Assembly: GCA_025765615.1 (NCBI GenBank)
Contig: JAIVFJ010000014.1
Span: 248,001 to 312,000 of the forward strand
Direction: 5' to 3'
Length of the DNA stretch: 64,000 bases
From: Zopfochytrium polystomum
Lineage: Eukaryota; Chytridiomycota; Chytridiomycetes; Chytridiales; Chytridiaceae
In this document: positions 53,132 through 63,890 of the stretch, piece by piece
How positions within the stretch are numbered: position 1 is the first letter of the stretch
Layout of the letters: every line of letters begins with the position of its first letter
Program-made: the position numbers and the translations under genes
The notes under the pieces: model-generated
Seen by the model: only the letters and a program-made list of their open reading frames with translations
What the model was told of the DNA's origin: nothing
The model's database searches: none

Positions 53132-56100
53132 TTATTTCTGTCCGGGTCGGGCGTCGGGGTCGTGGTGGGCGGGGTTTCCGTCATGCATATTTTGCATGCG
53201 TTGCGTTAGCGATAGTGATCGTGAGGTTGCTTTTGAGAGCGGCGCTGGACTTGTTGTGGTGTCTTCAACAATCGAGTTGCGCGATGGCTCTAGCGTTGGG
53301 ACCTCATTCGTTTGTGGCTCTACCTCTGGTACGGTTGACGGTACAGGTGATGGTGGCAGTGGGAAAGCAGCTGAAAAGATTGAAACAATGTGAGGAGTCG
53401 AAAGTGACTGCACATCTTGGACTGACCTGCAAGAGAAATATACTTTGAGTCGCTGGGGGCACCCTCTGTAGCAGATTCTCAATATACTTTGAATATAATG
53501 ACTCGGTGAGTAGTTTTCACCAACCTTCGCTGCCGCTGACGAACGCAACGGAAACTGCGTATGAGGTCCCTGCAGAGGGTTAGTTAGTTGTGCATACTCT
53601 AGTCGCAGTGGACGGACCTGGCGCGAGGTTCTCAAAATGAAAGCTGGTGTCACTCAGCTCACAATCAACAATGGTTGAAGCGGGCTCCTCGGATAAAGAT
53701 GTCAGAATAATTCGTTTCTTGGTGAGAATTGCTGCATCCTCTCCCAGTGCATCTTCTTGAAAGAGGACGGTCAGGGAAGTCCCTGTGATCGACTCGAATC
53801 TTGGAGGCTCTGGGATTGGTAGTACGTGATCGAGGTTGACGTCGTCGCTGGGGTCACTTTGTTCTGACTCCCCAAATGCGGTTACGGCAATGACGGAGAA
53901 GCTATAGGTTCCTCCCGGTTCTAGGCCGTTTATCGCGTGCTCCAAACTAGGCCCAGATTGACTGAGAACGACTGTTCCCACCTCTGCTTCTGGTCGCTCG
54001 GTCTGAGTAATGAGCACTTTCCACTTGTCCACTGCAGCCGCCGAATTCTTGTCCACCGAACTCGACAGGAGAACGGATGAAGAGCTAAGCTTCTTTGCCA
54101 CTGGTTTTTTCGGTTTTGTGCGGCAATCTAGAAACTCGAGGGTGTCAGGCGGGGTGAGGTGTTTTAAATTGTACGAACCAAGCACAATGACGTCGCTGAC
54201 TTCGCTCTGTTCTCCCATACCCATTCCGTTAACAGCAGCGACTCGGAAGTAATGCGGCTCGCCGAACCTCGCATTTGTGTACTCAAAGACAAGGTCCTCT
54301 TGATCCGCAGTGGAAACTTTTACTTCCCCAATCAAGAACGAATCTTTTGTAAATCCATCATTGCTGTGATATATGCTGTAGTGTGAAGGTTCTGAAAATG
54401 TTGTAAAATCTTGCAAGACGGTAATGTGAACAAATGCCGTCGGGGGAACCAGACGAGTTGTGACCGTCGGTCTGAGCGGACGTGTGGGAACCGAATCTGC
54501 AAGTATTGGTCAACGCGGAGGCGAAAAGTTGGACCAACTCGATAATTACCTACTAGGATAGAAACAGGGGTTGTACGCGGACCATCCACATCTTCATGAC
54601 CAGCATGAGCCTGAATGTAGTAGTATTTTCCGGCCTCAAGTCCGTTCGCCACAACTTCCATCATTGTGTTTTTGCTCTCCCCTTTCGCAGAGTGGGCTGT
54701 TGATTGAGTCGTCTAAGGTGGGCAACTTACCTTGAGCAAGGCGCCATGTTTTTGAATTAGTGAACGACATGTCAGAGCTTAGTTCAAGCACTATTCGAGA
54801 GTATTGTCCCTCTCGAGGCATTTTGACAGACATCTTTACTGTTCCGTTTGAAGCCAGTTCAACACTTGGCTGGTCGAGAGCAGGAAGCTTCTCTGTTCAA
54901 AATTTAGGCCGCGCTTCGTTACAGTGATTCTGTACCAAGAATAGCTTGCTTCTTTTTTGTATCATGCTCTTCCTTTTCCCGTTTCTCGCACTTTTTGCAG
55001 GAGGTGAGAACTTCCACTTTTTTATGGACGGCGTTGTATCGGTATATTGAAAGAGATGCAATTTCTTTTTCTTTTTCCTAAAGCACGAAGTGAGTATGAC
55101 GGTCCCTGACCGATCCACTTACTCGTATTTTCTCCTCGAGCTGTCCGATCTTTTCTTTGAGAAACCCACCCTCCGTCTCCAGGTTGTGAATTTTACCACG
55201 AAGTTGCCGATTTTCTCCATTGAGGTTCCTGTCGACCATCTCGCACCGGTGAACAGCATCCTATAACGATAGTGAGCAAACGTCCAGCCGTCACCTTCAC
55301 TTGTCTCAACTGTTGCAACTCTCTCTTGCGCGTTAAGCCTTTTCTCCATCTCGGAGAGTTGCTTGGCCAATTTCTCGTTGTCGTACAGTTTTTTCGCGGC
55401 AGCTAGGCTCTCCAGCTTCGAGATATGATCTTGCAGTTTTCGACGTTCTTCGTTGAGCGCCCGTATCTGTCGAGAATCTGCGTTCATTTGGGTGAAGTAC
55501 ACCTTGAGCTTAGACTGGCGAAAAGAGCATTAGGTATCGAATGGACTACTTCACGAATAAATTTTGAAGACCTTGAGTCCAGTTATCTCGTCTCGAAGGC
55601 CCTTTATCAATCTCGGTGCATCATGGGTCTGGGAGTCAAGTTGCTCCAAGTCTCGCTGCTGACGCCGCTCAATCTTTTAAGTAGAAATTATAACACTTAA
55701 CACCTGTCTCTTGCGGCGGTCGAAGTTTAAAACGGTGAAGAACGAACAAAACCTGCTTGAGCAGCACGTTTTCATGCCGTAGTTTCAGAAGATCCACGTC
55801 CTTCTCTCGCATAAGTACTCGCAATTTATCCATTTGCTCCAAGATCAAGTTTATGTGCGAAGCCGTCAATAGACGTCGCGCCCGATCGTCGATGGGGGCC
55901 TGGCCGCTGACACGAGGAAGATTTGCAGTGTGGCAAAAATCTGGATGTGCTCGTGCCCCAGCGCTCTGCATGCGAGGTTCTGAGGTGGCTGGGCCGGGCT
56001 GCTGGGTGTGATGCAGCGAGACTTTTCCGGCGGCCGGGGTCGACTTGCCGTAGATCCTGGCGCGCTCCTGCGCGTGGTCCTCGCCAACGCCGCCCTCGTC

Positions 56101-56187
56101 GTGCATGACCGATTGGTGTTCGCGGTGAAATTGTCGGGCGTCGAAAACTTTGACTCCACAGTGGTGTCCATCTGTCGGGCCTCCCAT
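53132..56187 (-). CDS. Coiled-coil protein with C-terminal fibronectin III domains (lebercilin-like, possibly ciliary)
   Basis: A multi-exon minus-strand gene. The N-terminal 90 residues are low-complexity. A coiled coil then runs through NLILEQMDKLRVLMREKDVD, RHENVLLKQ, IERRQQRDLEQLDSQ, APRLIKGLRDEITGLK, RQIRALNEERRKLQDHISKL and EKIGQLEEKI. A short stretch with CKKCEKREKEEHDTKKK links it to EKLPALDQPSVELAS, so the coiled coil and the following domains belong to one gene. At least two or three fibronectin III domains follow: GLEAGKYYYIQAHAG, FGEPHYFRVAAVNGMGMGEQS and GLEPGGTYSFSVIAVTAFGESEQS are the typical G-strand signatures. The tail is Pro/Ser-rich. The P-x-LI-x-x-L-x-x-E pattern in the coiled coil recalls lebercilin (LCA5), a ciliary transport protein; this is a suggestion only. 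The start codon is uncertain because it overlaps that of the neighbouring gene. Confidence 0.65.
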
Positions 56188-57727
56188 GTCCCCGAGTTGG
56201 ACCGCCGTCGCCGTCGTCGTCGCCGTCGCCGCAGCTGCCAGGATTGCCTTGTGGTCCCGCTGGTCGCCATTCGCCGATCAAAATGCCTTCAGTGCCGGCG
56301 ACGAAACCCTCAACCCAAATCATCCCTGCTGGGGCGATGTCCCTCTGGACGTGGATCACCTGCCGTACGACTACTGTAATGCTGACCTGCCTTCTGTGGC
56401 ATCCTACAGCCCCCTGGTAAATACTTAAACCCCCCCTGCTGGACGTTTGGCGCTCTCAAGCTCTGCCTTCTCCGATTAATTCCCATTTTCTTAATAAAAA
56501 TATATCTTCACTCATCCTCACAAAGTCCCAAACGGCGACATTGATTCAAGCCCACATCTTCCACCGCCATGGCGACCGCGCCCCCAATCGGCGTTTGCCT
56601 TACGAGAACGTTATCTGGGACAAGTGTGACCATCCCTTGGAGGAGCTTTGGTTTGAGGAGCAGGCGGCTGTAAACTTATCGTTTGTACGTATTCCCGACT
56701 CTCCGTGGGGCGGAAATTGCAATCTGGGCCAGTTGACGGGAAAGGGACACAAGCAGATGGCATCACTCGGCAGCAGTTTGCGAGAAATCTATGGGGCTGC
56801 CGACATCGGAGAAATCAGCATTCGAAGCACAGATGTCTGGTGAGAACGCTAACCAGCCAAGCAAGCGGGACGTTGCTAAGCATGGTGCATACCAGGAGAA
56901 CTCTTCAAGCCTCTCAGTCCCTGGTGTTTGGTTTCATTGGCCCAGCATTAGACCACCGTAAAGTCAACATTCATGTTGGACCCAAGTTTCATGACCCGTT
57001 GTCTGTCAGCGGCAGTGGATGCTCGAGATTCGATCAGCTTATGAAGGCATCAAGGGCGCCAGGAACATGCCGAGCTGTTTTTGACTCGACTGCAGCTCGC
57101 TTGCACGCAGAAATCGACAAGTTGCTCAATGTTTCGAGTGGTGATCGACTCGACCTTGAACGGTGGTATGACATAATGCGATGTCGCCGCTGCCATTCAA
57201 TGCCGAATCCGTGTTCAGCCAGTGGAGACTGCGTTTCGGATGCACTTGTGTCTAAAGTATTTCTTCTTGGGGCGTGGTTTATACAACATGAGTACGGGTT
57301 AGGCGGCAGCACCGAACGAATTGTCCCTCACGCCAAAGACATTATGAAATTACGGACGGGGCCACTCTTACATCACGTTCTACAGCAGCTTTCAAATGGG
57401 GCGAACGGGTATGGATCAAAACGATATAATTTCTATTCGTCCCACGATACCACAATCGCCGCTCTCCGGGGTATATTGGGATTAAGCAGGCAGGCGCAGT
57501 GGCCGCCTTATGCATCCTCTCTGATTATTGAGCAGTGGCGGGTTGTTGGGGAGGATGATCCTCAAATTCGTGTTTTTTATGGTGGTGGGGTGCAGGAGGT
57601 GCCGTTCTGTCAAACGCGAAGCTTGCCCACTTGCTCGTGGAAAAGGTTTTCAGAAGGCTTGGAGGAGTTCTTGCCCTATGATGAAGTCAAAGAATGTGCT
57701 GTGGATCAAGAAAGATTAAAGTCATGA
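56186..57727 (+). CDS. Histidine acid phosphatase
   Basis: Three exons (56186-56416, 56526-56839, 56896-57727) give about 458 residues. The N-terminus is a signal anchor (WTAVAVVVAVAAAARIALW). The catalytic motif HIFHRHGDRAPNRR carries the nucleophilic histidine and arginines (RHGxRxP), and the proton-donor motif is YSSHDTTIAALRGILG (HD). Other family marks are GQLTGKGHKQMASLG and ISIRSTDVWRTLQASQSL. Cysteines in CRRCHSMPNPCSASGDC probably form disulfides. Relatives include the lysophosphatidic acid phosphatase ACP6, PXYLP1 and secreted acid phosphatases; the substrate is not told by the sequence. It should be lumenal or extracellular and membrane-tethered. Confidence 0.9.
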
Positions 57728-60232
57728 AGAGTGTCTCTGGCAGTTTTGAGTGGCTTGTACCAGTTGGGATTGCACCAGCATCTTAATGATGTTTTGAAGG
57801 TGAGCTCCAGACTCAAAAATCATATTTGCGCTGTACAAGACTGTGTGAGACTACACCAAGGTCTCAGTGATAAAGTCTAGGGATTTCATTCGCAAAAACA
57901 AGCGTACCTGTCATAAAACTGCAAGGATCGGAACCCCTATTATTATTCCCAGTTCTTTGTTTCCAAGGTGTTATCAAAGTGTTTCTGCAGCTAACCAGTC
58001 TTTATTATTGGGCCTGCTTTTACTACTTTTGTCTTAACAGTTTCCGTTGCGCCAGGGTTTTCTCAACATATTTTCTTTATCGGTGACTAACGGAGACTGC
58101 CTGACTGCCTAGGGATGGGGTGCCTGACAGGCCATACCCCAAACCTGCCTAATTTATTATTTATTTTCGGCACTTCTACATACACGCATAGAGTTTGGGG
58201 GAATTAGAGCATTTGTGGTGGATGCTCCAAGTCAGGGGTTGACTTGTCAAGTCAATTTCCTCTCTCTCTGTTTTTGGGCCATTTCGCTTTTTCCTTTTTT
58301 CTTCAATCTGATTTCTGTCCTTTGGCACCAATACAGAGTCTCTTCAAATCCATCTGGCTTGCGACAGTGAGGGTAGTGAGAGGTGGTACACATCCAGGTG
58401 AGTACATGGTCCCTTTGGGGGCTCCTCTTAAGGGGCCGCGGGTGGGAAATGCAGCTGGCCCCACCACCGACTGTGGGACACTGCTTCGCTCTGTGTTGGA
58501 GTGAGGATCACAGGCACTCGCCTGCTGCGACGACAGTCGTGGTGGTGGCGACAACAACAGTCGACGTCCCCAAGGGGGGGGCTTCCAGTCAATTGTGTCA
58601 GCGGTATGGCTCGCACAATCGAATTTTGAATGTATTTTTCACGAACAAAGAATGTGTTTTTCACAGTTGGCGACAAATGTCGTCGACGACAAAGCCAGGT
58701 GGCACTTTTTCGTCCGCAACTCCTTTCCAGGGCTTCGATTTCGACGTTACCACTAAGTAACGCGACCCCAAAACCCAACATTTCCCCACGTGGATAGCGC
58801 ATTTGAAAGCTCTGTCAAATCTGCGTACGGATCTGCAAAAGTTAGGAACCTTTAATGTGTGGAAAAAAATTAGAAAAAATCGCAAAGTTAATTCACGTTC
58901 AGAGGCGTTCGATGCTCTGACATTGTAACTCCGCGGGGAATCTAGCTAGAGACCTTTGTTATAGTTCATTGGAAGCCCTCGCCGAGCGCTATCAAACGAC
59001 ATTGTTACGCTTTTGACACGTTCAAAATCGGAAATTGACTTTTTGTAGAGGCTTTCAGCGGCCCTGCCATACCCCTACGCTTGTCGAGCTCGCTTTCAGC
59101 ATCAGCATCTCGAACATATGTTTTTCATACAAAGTTAATATGTAGAATCAGGTGTTACAGCCAGATTTCGATCTGCTACCTTGCTGACAATGCCAAAAAG
59201 CTAACTTTCGCTTGGAAGCGTATCCCTCTCTGGTGGTAGGCTTAAAAGATACTCTGAGTGGTTCTTACACTTGTGAGAAGTGAGGAGCTGCTGGTTAATT
59301 GTAGAAAACCCTGGTGTTCCTCTAAAATGCGTTTTTAATCAAAATGGGTTTCCGACCTTTCGATTACAAAGAATTTCTGAAACCTCATGAATACTGGGTT
59401 GGAAAAGATGCTCTAAGCCGTCCTCTTACTATTCATGATTGAGACTCTGCATGCTTGTTATGCAAAACATGCTGCATTTCGAAAAAGCGGTTTCCTTAAT
59501 TAAACTAGATGTTTCCAGTCACGGAAATACCCTAAACCTCGCGCTCCTCAGAGCTAAAATGGTTTGCAGTTCCTTGCTCTTGCTATAGGAAAGATTTTGA
59601 AGTGTGCTGCGCTCCCAAACCATCTGTAACCCGCAAATTTACACTCAGTGCTGTATAGAGCTGAGTTGTGATGACACCTGACCTAACCCTCAAGAGTAAC
59701 GAGCGAGTTCAGCAATTCCTCCTGGAAAAAGAGTTGAAAGCAACTCTTCTTTTGTGTTTTACGCTGCTGAACTGGCCAGAAACACGTAACTAGGGGCGTC
59801 CCGCCCTGCGACATACCCGACTAAGAAACCTGTTAAAAACCCTGTGCCAACCTGCCGCTGACCACACGGAGGTCAGGGAACACTCATTCTTCCCGTCAAT
59901 CTGCTGAACGTGCTGCCCTTGTTTGCCAGGAGGCTGAACAAGCTACAGCTGCCCATGCGACTGGCCTCTGTGATGCTGCTGACACTGCTCACTGCTCCAG
60001 AATTGCTGCCTGAGAAGCTGAGGCTGCTTGGGCTGAGGAATACCACCAACGTGCTGCCACAGTGGCCCCATCCACTGCTCCTCGAGTTCCATCTGCCCAC
60101 ACTGCCATCCCCGCTCGTCCCCTGGTTGAGACATTGTATCGTCGATCACTTGCACCACCACATGATGCCCCTGTCCCCTATGTGTCCCCACCTGGAGTTG
60201 TGTCTCCGCAGACACCAGTTGTCCCAGGTGCC
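57728..60232. other. 2.5-kb gene-poor stretch
   Basis: Frequent stops in all frames, no domain recognised. Around 58300-58560 and 59870-60300 there are short Pro/Leu/Ala-rich open stretches whose composition resembles the decayed retroelement sequence to the right. I see no tRNA, no clear LTR boundary and no CRISPR-like array here. It is most likely old transposon sequence. Confidence 0.4.
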
Positions 60233-60472
60233 TCAGAGGTTTTGAAGCAGGTGGCAGAGTGCATTGCGATGGCACTGGCGTGGCTTCAGTTGGAACTGAG
60301 AGAATACATTTGTTGCAAATGCGATATCTGGTCGAGTTTTTGTTGCAAGGTATTGAATTTTCATGAGCGTGGATCGATACCAGCTTGAGTCGCTCTTGCT
60401 GAGTTCGATTGACGTTTCGTCATGCATAAGGTGATAGACATTGGAGTTGATGCAATGTCGAGGTAGTCCCAC
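60233..60472 (-). pseudogene. Relic of a Ty1/Copia reverse transcriptase end
   Basis: A minus-strand frame reads SSWYRSTLMKIQYLATKTRP, then DIAFATNVFSQFQ and CHRNALCHLLQNL. This matches the Copia block (YRSLVGKLxYLAxTRPDIxFAV, then HWxAxKRxLRYL) just after the reverse transcriptase palm. Several conserved positions have decayed and the flanks do not extend it. Confidence 0.72.
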
Positions 60473-60564
60473 ATTTTCTCTTCAGTGAGAATCGTCCTGG
60501 TGTATTCGTCTAGCCCATCCAAATGCCTTCGGCGTTGCACTCAAGGTGGATGCGAATCAGTTGG

Positions 60565-60859
60565 TGTCAGGAACATGACAGAAAAGGACAAGGCAGACAA
60601 GGAACTGAGAGGAGTGATGATTGTATTGGAAACAATAATTCACTTGAGGGATGGGACAGGTCCCCCTCCCCCTTTTATACCTTTTGGGAGTCTTCCTCAA
60701 GACTCAAAGAAAGTTCCAGAAAGAGCAATTAGTAATACAACAATACCAATGATACCAAGACAAGTCAGGAAAGCAAAAAAGGTTCCAGAAGGTTCCACAA
60801 GGTTCCATGAAGGAATGTTCTAGAAGGTTCCAGAGGTTTCCAGAGGGTGATTCATAACA
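60565..60859 (-). repeat. LTR (3' copy of the Gypsy-like relic)
   Basis: On the minus strand it starts TGTTATGAATCACCC and ends TTCCTGACA-like (plus-strand start TGTCAGGAAC), so it has TG...CA ends. It is 295 bases long and closely matches the copies at 62203-62509 (inverted) and 63891 to the edge. The bases flanking it on its two sides differ (GTTGG, CACAG), as expected for one LTR of a complete element rather than a solo LTR. Confidence 0.82.
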
Positions 60860-60879
60860 CACAGGTGACAGTGTATCCT

Positions 60880-61452
60880 TTAGAAATAGCCATGATTGTG
60901 AGCTCTGTGAGCTCTACTTGAATCTTGACTGTGAACTGTGAACTGTGGAACTTGAGTCTTGGCTAGGATTTGTGAACTGCAGGGTGACACTGGAGTTGTC
61001 TTTGGTGGTTGACCTTTAATACCTGGCTGTGAACCTTGAATCAAGGACTTGCGAGCATGAGACTTGGAGGCTTCACTTGAGTTTTGGGTGACTGTTCCAA
61101 TTGGTGGAGGTTGGACTTGACCAGTGACCCAATCAATGGCAGGGTTCTGGGCTTGCAGCCATGGTAATCCCAGGATGACAGAGAATGTGGGTGAGCCAAG
61201 ATTCAATACTTCCAGGTTGACCATGGATGGTGGAAAGCCTTGGATGTGGAGGTTTAGCTTGGTTTCATGGCTGATTTCCTTGAACAGAGCATGATTGGCA
61301 AAGTGGACCTTGAGGGGTGTGGATTTCTTGGTGGTGGGGATGGCACAAGACTTGGCAAGGGTGGCATCAATGATGTTGCAGGATGATCCAGAGTCGATAA
61401 GGGCCTTGGTTGTGATGGTTGACTTGGGTGAGAGTTGAATCTTGACATCCAT
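60880..61452 (-). CDS. Retropepsin-type aspartic protease fragment of the Gypsy-like relic
   Basis: About 190 residues. The active-site block is TKALIDSGSSCNIID, the retropepsin DSG motif; FSVILGLPWLQAQNPAIDW follows, which matches the Ty3/Gypsy pattern (D/hhhGhxWLxxhxPxIDW) after the flap. The C-terminal part is Gln/Ser-rich. In a full Gypsy element reverse transcriptase would follow, but here the frame stops 20 bases before the LTR. Confidence 0.75.
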   Translation of the reverse strand: MDVKIQLSPKSTITTKALIDSGSSCNIIDATLAKSCAIPTTKKSTPLKVHFANHALFKEISHETKLNLHIQGFPPSMVNLEVLNLGSPTFSVILGLPWLQAQNPAIDWVTGQVQPPPIGTVTQNSSEASKSHARKSLIQGSQPGIKGQPPKTTPVSPCSSQILAKTQVPQFTVHSQDSSRAHRAHNHGYF

Positions 61453-62011
61453 GGTGAGTTGGTGGGGCTTGGAATCTCAGGTGTTTGTGGTGCTGGTGGT
61501 GGTGATGAAACAGGGGCAACTTGGAGGAGGGTCCAGGGAATTGCCCCTCAGTGAGCCTGGACCTGGGAGTTTGGGTGCTTCTTCCTTGGGCAGTCTATGA
61601 GATCTCCTCTTCATCTTCAGGGGCTCATCCATAGTCTAGTGGCAATAGGGATAAGACAAGTCTTTAAGATGGGAAGCTCCTGGTTATTAGCAGAGCCAGT
61701 ACCCTGGATTCAGCTCAAACTCAACAAAGATGGATGATGTGGTTCAATTCTGTCTTTATTCAAGGACAGCTAGACCAAGTGGAGTTGCTCAAGTACCACA
61801 CAGGCCCCAGGTTCAAGCCCTGACTATCCAACATGGTGACCAACAGGCAGTAGTTCAACAAAGGAATGCCCTAAGACAGTATGGCATCTGCCAGTATCAC
61901 AGAGACAGAGCTCAATGTGAGAACCAACCAGGTAGGGGAAGGAAGAGAAAGGAAAGGGAAGGAAACCTCACCCCAGCTTGGCATACAACACACTGGCCTG
62001 GGGAAATCATA

Positions 62012-62085
62012 CCTCTACTAGCTTGGTCTGGTAGCACTGGCCTAAGAGGACTCCATCCCCAGCTTGGTCTGGTAGCACTGGCCTA
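62012..62085 (+). repeat. Short tandem duplication
   Basis: The phrase AGCTTGGTCTGGTAGCACTG occurs twice 46 bases apart (near 62018 and 62064), with a diverged third copy just upstream. It lies in the relic's interior and has no evident function. Confidence 0.6.
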
Positions 62086-62202
62086 GGGAGAAACACCAAA
62101 GAGGAAAGAAAAGGATTGGTTGTTACCTAGGTAGGATTTATTGAGAGAGAGTAGATATATATAGAACAAAGGAGGAGAGAGAGGGAGTATTTATAGGAAA
62201 GG

Positions 62203-62509
62203 TGTTATGAATCACCCTCTGGAAACCTCTGGAACCTTCTAGAACATTCCTTCATGGAACCTTGTGGAACCTTCTGGAACCTTCTTTGCTTTCCTGACTT
62301 GTCTTGTTGTCATTGGTATCATTGGTATCATTGTATTACTAATTGCTCTTTCTGGAACTTTCTTTGAGTCTTGACAAGGAACACTCTCAAAAGGTATAAA
62401 GGGGGATGGGGGACCTGTCCCATCCCTCAAGTGAATTATTGTTTCCAATACAATCATCACTCCTCTCAGTTCCTTGTCTGCCTTGTCCCGTCCTGCCCTG
62501 TTCCTGACA
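62203..62509 (+). mobile_element. Solo LTR with 5-bp target duplication
   Basis: A 307-base copy of the same LTR, in plus orientation, starts TGTTATGAATCACCC and ends GTTCCTGACA. It is flanked by AAAGG on the left (62198-62202) and AAAGG on the right (62510-62514), a perfect 5-bp duplication as made by Ty3/Gypsy-type integrases. No internal region is attached, so it is a solo LTR left by recombination between the two LTRs of an insertion. Confidence 0.85.
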
Positions 62510-62989
62510 AAAGGGGAGGAGAGAAAGAAGGAAAGAAGGAAGAAAGAAAGAAAAGAGAAAAAGGGAAAAGACATAACAAAAGGAGAAAATGAAAGAAAGA
62601 ACAATTTGGAAGGATGAATCACTCTTTCAGCCACACCCCCCCTCCACCCAGTGTCTCTCCTGCCTCCAAATTTGGGGTGAACATAATTTGAGGCTTTGAG
62701 GCCACATCAGTGCAGGGACAGTGGATTGAAAGGTGGGAAAATGAGAAAAAAAGGAAAATGAGCAAAAATAAGAATGAATAGGATGAATAAGGGGTGTGCC
62801 CCTTGTGCTTAGGCCCATTCAGCACAAGGAACACAGGATGCTCTTTTATAGTGATAAACACTAGAGCCTGTGAGGGATGTGATGAATGGTAATAAAAATA
62901 AATATGGGGGGCCAATATAATGACATAGTCACAACTGGGGAAGAGCTTTTAGGGAGACCCCAGCTAAGACCATGATCAGTGAGATTAGG

Positions 62990-63850
62990 AATCTCACAAG
63001 TCCTTGACAGCGTGTTCCTTGGAGCCACAGTAGAAACACAGTCCCTGCTGGGCCCTCCTTGTTTTCTCCTCTTGGCTCAGAGGACCTTAGGAAGTGTCTC
63101 AACTGCATCCACTTGCATGGGTTCAGGAACTGTAAGAGCTTGAGGGACTGGGGTAAGCCTTGATGTAGTTCCTACTTGTCTTTGCTTCAGCCTCTTGGAG
63201 TAGAGTCTGTTGTCAATCTTGATGGCAAGGAGAATGTGCTCTTCCAAGGTCTCAGGGATGTGCAGAGACTGGGAGAGCATGTCTTGGATAGACTCATGGA
63301 CCATCATGGTACAGCTCCATCAGAGCTGCATCATTGTATCCAGAGTCTCTGGCTAGTTGCTTGAATTGGTTGGTGTAGGCCACACGAGATTGCTTCCTTG
63401 CTTGATGTGCTTGAGCTTGGATCTTGCTGTCCAAGATGCGTACGGGTCACCAAAGGTAGCCTCCAGCCCCTCCCAGAGCTCTTGCAGGGTGGTGGGTGTG
63501 CTTGGGAGAGATCTGTACCATGATTGAGCTTGACCAGACAGGAGGGTGCTTGTGAAAAGAACCTTGACTTGCTCACTGGGAAATCTTGAAGGTTGGAGAA
63601 GGATGACATTCTCCACAGTGGCCATAAAGTTCCTAAGGTCTTTGGCCAGCCCAGTGAACTTGTCAGGGCTGGGAACCTTGGGCTCTCTTGCTTGGTTGGC
63701 TTGGGGCAGGGGAAGAGCTTGATGTTCTTGTTGGTGAAGTTGTTGTTGAAGCTGGTGCTGCTGGTGAAGGACTTGTTCTTGAAGTTGGTGTGTCTGTCTT
63801 GAAAGGGCTTGTAATTGGTCCATCAAGGCTTGGAAGGCAGTTGCATCAGG
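62990..63850 (-). pseudogene. Frameshifted gag of the Gypsy-like relic
   Basis: The first part has a Gln-rich coiled coil, then FTGLAKDLRNFMATVENVIL, VKVLFTSTLLSGQAQSWYRS and LWEGLEATFGDPYASW, the usual Ty3/Gypsy capsid pattern. After one shift near 63410 the frame continues YTNQFKQLARDSGYNDAALM, and after another near 63310 ESIQDMLSQSLHIPETLEEH. A zinc-knuckle remnant reads LCFYCGSKEHAVKDL near 63015-63060, with the last cysteine position lost by a stop or shift. At least two shifts make it non-functional. Confidence 0.75.
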
Positions 63851-63890
63851 GAAGGTGTTGTTTAGTAGGAGAGGGTGAAGTGAATTATGA

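Noticed and set aside
59140..59230. Possible tRNA-like segment
   Set aside because: A short TTCGAT word caught the eye but no acceptor stem, anticodon arm or proper B box could be paired; no tRNA or rRNA gene is supported anywhere in the window.
62010..62090. CRISPR-like or satellite array
   Set aside because: Only two good copies of a 20-base phrase plus a diverged one, without regular spacers; in a fungal retroelement interior this is an ordinary short duplication.
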